From assembly GCA_002309195.1 (NCBI GenBank), contig DBWY01000012.1, positions 1 to 6,029 on the forward strand: a stretch of 6,029 nt of DNA. Direction: 5' to 3'. Origin of the DNA: Treponema sp. UBA1226 (GTDB lineage Bacteria > Spirochaetota > Spirochaetia > Treponematales > Treponemataceae). A model generated the notes under the pieces. The model searched no databases. It was not told the DNA's origin and saw only the letters and a list, made by a program, of their open reading frames with translations. Positions 5,014 through 6,029 of this stretch are shown here, piece after piece (the first letter of the stretch is position 1; every line of letters begins with the position of its first letter). Position numbers and translations under genes: made by a program.

Positions 5014-5314
5014 TGTTCGAATCATGGAGAAAGCATAAGAAGATTTGTCGGAAATTGTAGATTACATTTCAGATACGCTAAAAAATCAAAAAGCTGCAGA
5101 TAATCTTCTTGTAGATTTTCTGCATGAAAAAGAAAATATTGCTGAAAATCCGTACATGTATCCTCTGAGTAATAATTCTGTATTGCAGAATGAAGGATAT
5201 CATCGTTTTTTTCTACAAGAATTTTGTGCATTATACTTGATTGATGATGTAGAAAAAGTGGTTTCAATAATGCGTATCTTCTATGCGAAAAGAGATTATG
5301 CTAATTTGATATAA
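5003..5314 (+). pseudogene. RelE/ParE-family toxin gene inactivated by a nonsense codon
   Basis: The expected start is ATG 5003, overlapping the antitoxin end by 11 bases: MAYNVRIMEKA, then TAA at 5036-5038, then EDLSEIVDYISDTL in the same frame through to TAA 5312-5314. Repaired, the protein would be 104 aa, the usual RelE/ParE size. The family landmarks are present downstream: the helical hairpin DLSEIVDYI...KAADNLLVDF, the P-MYPL segment, and the end strands YHRFFLQEFCALYLID and VVSIMRIFYAKRDY. The residue after KA in this family is commonly Lys (AKEDL), so a single AAA to TAA change explains it. A restart at TTG 5045 would give 89 aa lacking the first beta strand and would be unlikely to be a working toxin. 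The rest of the frame has no other damage, so the mutation seems recent or is a sequence error. Confidence 0.8.
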
Positions 5315-5320
5315 ATAACA

Positions 5321-5364
5321 CATAACAAAGGTTACGCTGCTTCGGTCGTTTGCATTTGAGGAAA
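5321..5364 (+). repeat. Isolated left half of an attC-like site
   Basis: These 44 bases match 3981-4024 at 43 positions; the single change is C at 5335 for T at 3995, which weakens the CATAAC/GTTATG core pairing. No right half (GATGCATCA...AGCCGACAG) follows anywhere to the end of the window. The sequence instead runs into the gene at 5368, and its last bases GAGGAAA form that gene's ribosome binding site. This is either a site split by a gene or deletion, or a half-site now serving as a 5' leader. Confidence 0.75.
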
Positions 5365-5367
5365 AAA

Positions 5368-6029
5368 ATGAAAAGATTTATTGTATTTTTATTTGTTTTT
5401 TTATTAGTCTCAAAAATTTTTGCACAAACTAATGAATTAACGGATGCACAAATTAAAGATACATTGGTAACTCAAAATATTTTCGGAGAATATCTAAAAT
5501 TTAAAAATGATAATACTTTTATTTCTGATTATAGAACTAAAGGTGGTGATGGTTACAATTTTGAAGGTAAATATTCTATCAATAAAGGTATTATTTCTTT
5601 TTCAAATGTAAAAGGAACAGAATGGGCTAACAACATTATCAGTACAGATAATAAGGGAAATCTAAATTTTAATTCAAAATATCGTTATTTACCTGATTCA
5701 AAAAATGGAACTTTTATTGGCTGTCTGTATAACCTTGAAGACAAGTCTTATTTCTGGTCGGTAAAAGCAATTCCATCAAATATGATTATAGAAATAAATG
5801 GAATAAAAGCTTATAAAGTATCCAATGAAATCTACATTACAGAAAATCTAAAAATGAGAAATACAAACTCTGTAAAAGGAAAAGTTGTAGAAATAAATGG
5901 CTGTGACTTTCAATGTAATGGCTGGGTTGAACAAAATCGAAAAGTTGTATTTAAAGGAATGGTTGTCCCTGCAATTGCAAAAACAGTTGAAACTGAAACA
6001 ATAGATGGTATTACAGCTCCCTGGTATTA
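5368..6029 (+). CDS. Exported SH3-domain protein (3' end beyond the window)
   Basis: The open frame runs from ATG 5368 to the window end, giving 220 codons without a stop. GAGG at 5358-5361, part of the attC half-site, lies 6 bases before the start. Residues 1-19 are a signal peptide (Lys-Arg, then a Phe/Leu/Val-rich core, cleavage likely after IFA before Gln20). Residues 20-150 form a beta-rich region with NIFGEYLKFKNDNTFIS and GKYSINKGIISF, resembling small lipocalin-like sensor domains. From about residue 155, ENLKMRNTNSVKGKVVEI resembles a bacterial SH3 (SH3_3) opening of the (L)-(R)-x-x-P/N-S...GKVV type. The visible end, ETIDGITAPWY, fits the repeat seen in treponemal secreted SH3-like proteins. 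It probably works in the periplasm or at the surface; no enzymatic role is evident. Confidence 0.7.
   Translation, partial: MKRFIVFLFVFLLVSKIFAQTNELTDAQIKDTLVTQNIFGEYLKFKNDNTFISDYRTKGGDGYNFEGKYSINKGIISFSNVKGTEWANNIISTDNKGNLNFNSKYRYLPDSKNGTFIGCLYNLEDKSYFWSVKAIPSNMIIEINGIKAYKVSNEIYITENLKMRNTNSVKGKVVEINGCDFQCNGWVEQNRKVVFKGMVVPAIAKTVETETIDGITAPWY

Noticed and set aside
5036..5038. Recoding or readthrough of the internal TAA in the toxin gene
   Set aside because: TAA is not the selenocysteine (UGA) or pyrrolysine (UAG) codon and no recoding signal is visible. A simple nonsense mutation or sequence error is more likely.
5022..5267. Minus-strand open frame of 81 codons
   Set aside because: It is antisense to the broken toxin gene, whose + strand frame carries clear RelE/ParE landmarks.
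1..6029. CRISPR array, tRNA or rRNA, and integrase gene
   Set aside because: No regularly spaced short repeats, no cloverleaf or rRNA-like sequence and no tyrosine-recombinase-like frame were found on either strand. The repeats present are attC-like sites, cassette leaders and Imm74 copies.

Overview
The window reads as a piece of a mobile gene-cassette (integron-type) array from a low-GC bacterium, most likely a treponeme or related spirochaete. That guess rests on AT-rich coding sequence, GC-rich palindromic attC-like sites that I associate with Treponema integrons, and a Treponema-like secreted SH3-domain protein. It is inference from style, not a database match. No integrase gene is present. 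All genes lie on the + strand.

Layout. Positions 1-58 are the right half of an attC-like site and 3980-4107 is a complete one. They bound one very large cassette of about 4.05 kb (about 53-4101). This cassette looks like an orphan immunity-gene island of polymorphic toxin systems: a headless toxin-like 3' remnant (98-382), an Imm11/MXAN_0049-like immunity protein (395-1012), a stand-alone Imm74 protein (1039-1266), a GC-rich multi-hairpin element (1277-1429) joined to a headless gene remnant (1430-1591), an unrecognised 155-aa protein (1579-2046), a truncated second Imm74 copy (2062-2208), a second Imm11/Imm43-like protein (2219-2761), a third Imm74 copy fused to an NTF2-fold immunity domain (2765-3508), and a gene broken by two homopolymer frameshifts (3530-3985). 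Three times, an Imm74 reading frame directly follows another small immunity-type gene, so the island seems to have grown by recombination around the Imm74 sequence. No complete toxin is present. The likely role is protection against toxins of competing strains.

The second cassette region (4102 onward) starts with the same 20-bp leader as the first. It carries a small exported LprI-like protein (4142-4627), a rho-independent terminator (4657-4701), a promoter (4703-4732), an intact Phd/YefM-type antitoxin (4753-5013), and an overlapping RelE/ParE-type toxin gene killed by an in-frame TAA at codon 12 (5003-5314). Next comes only the left half of an attC-like site (5321-5364). It runs straight into the ribosome binding site of an exported SH3-domain protein (5368 to beyond the window end). 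The right half of that site is absent from the window.

The main themes are accumulation of immunity genes in an integron cassette, repeated decay (two headless remnants, one truncated copy, one double frameshift, one nonsense mutation), and attC half-sites used as gene borders.
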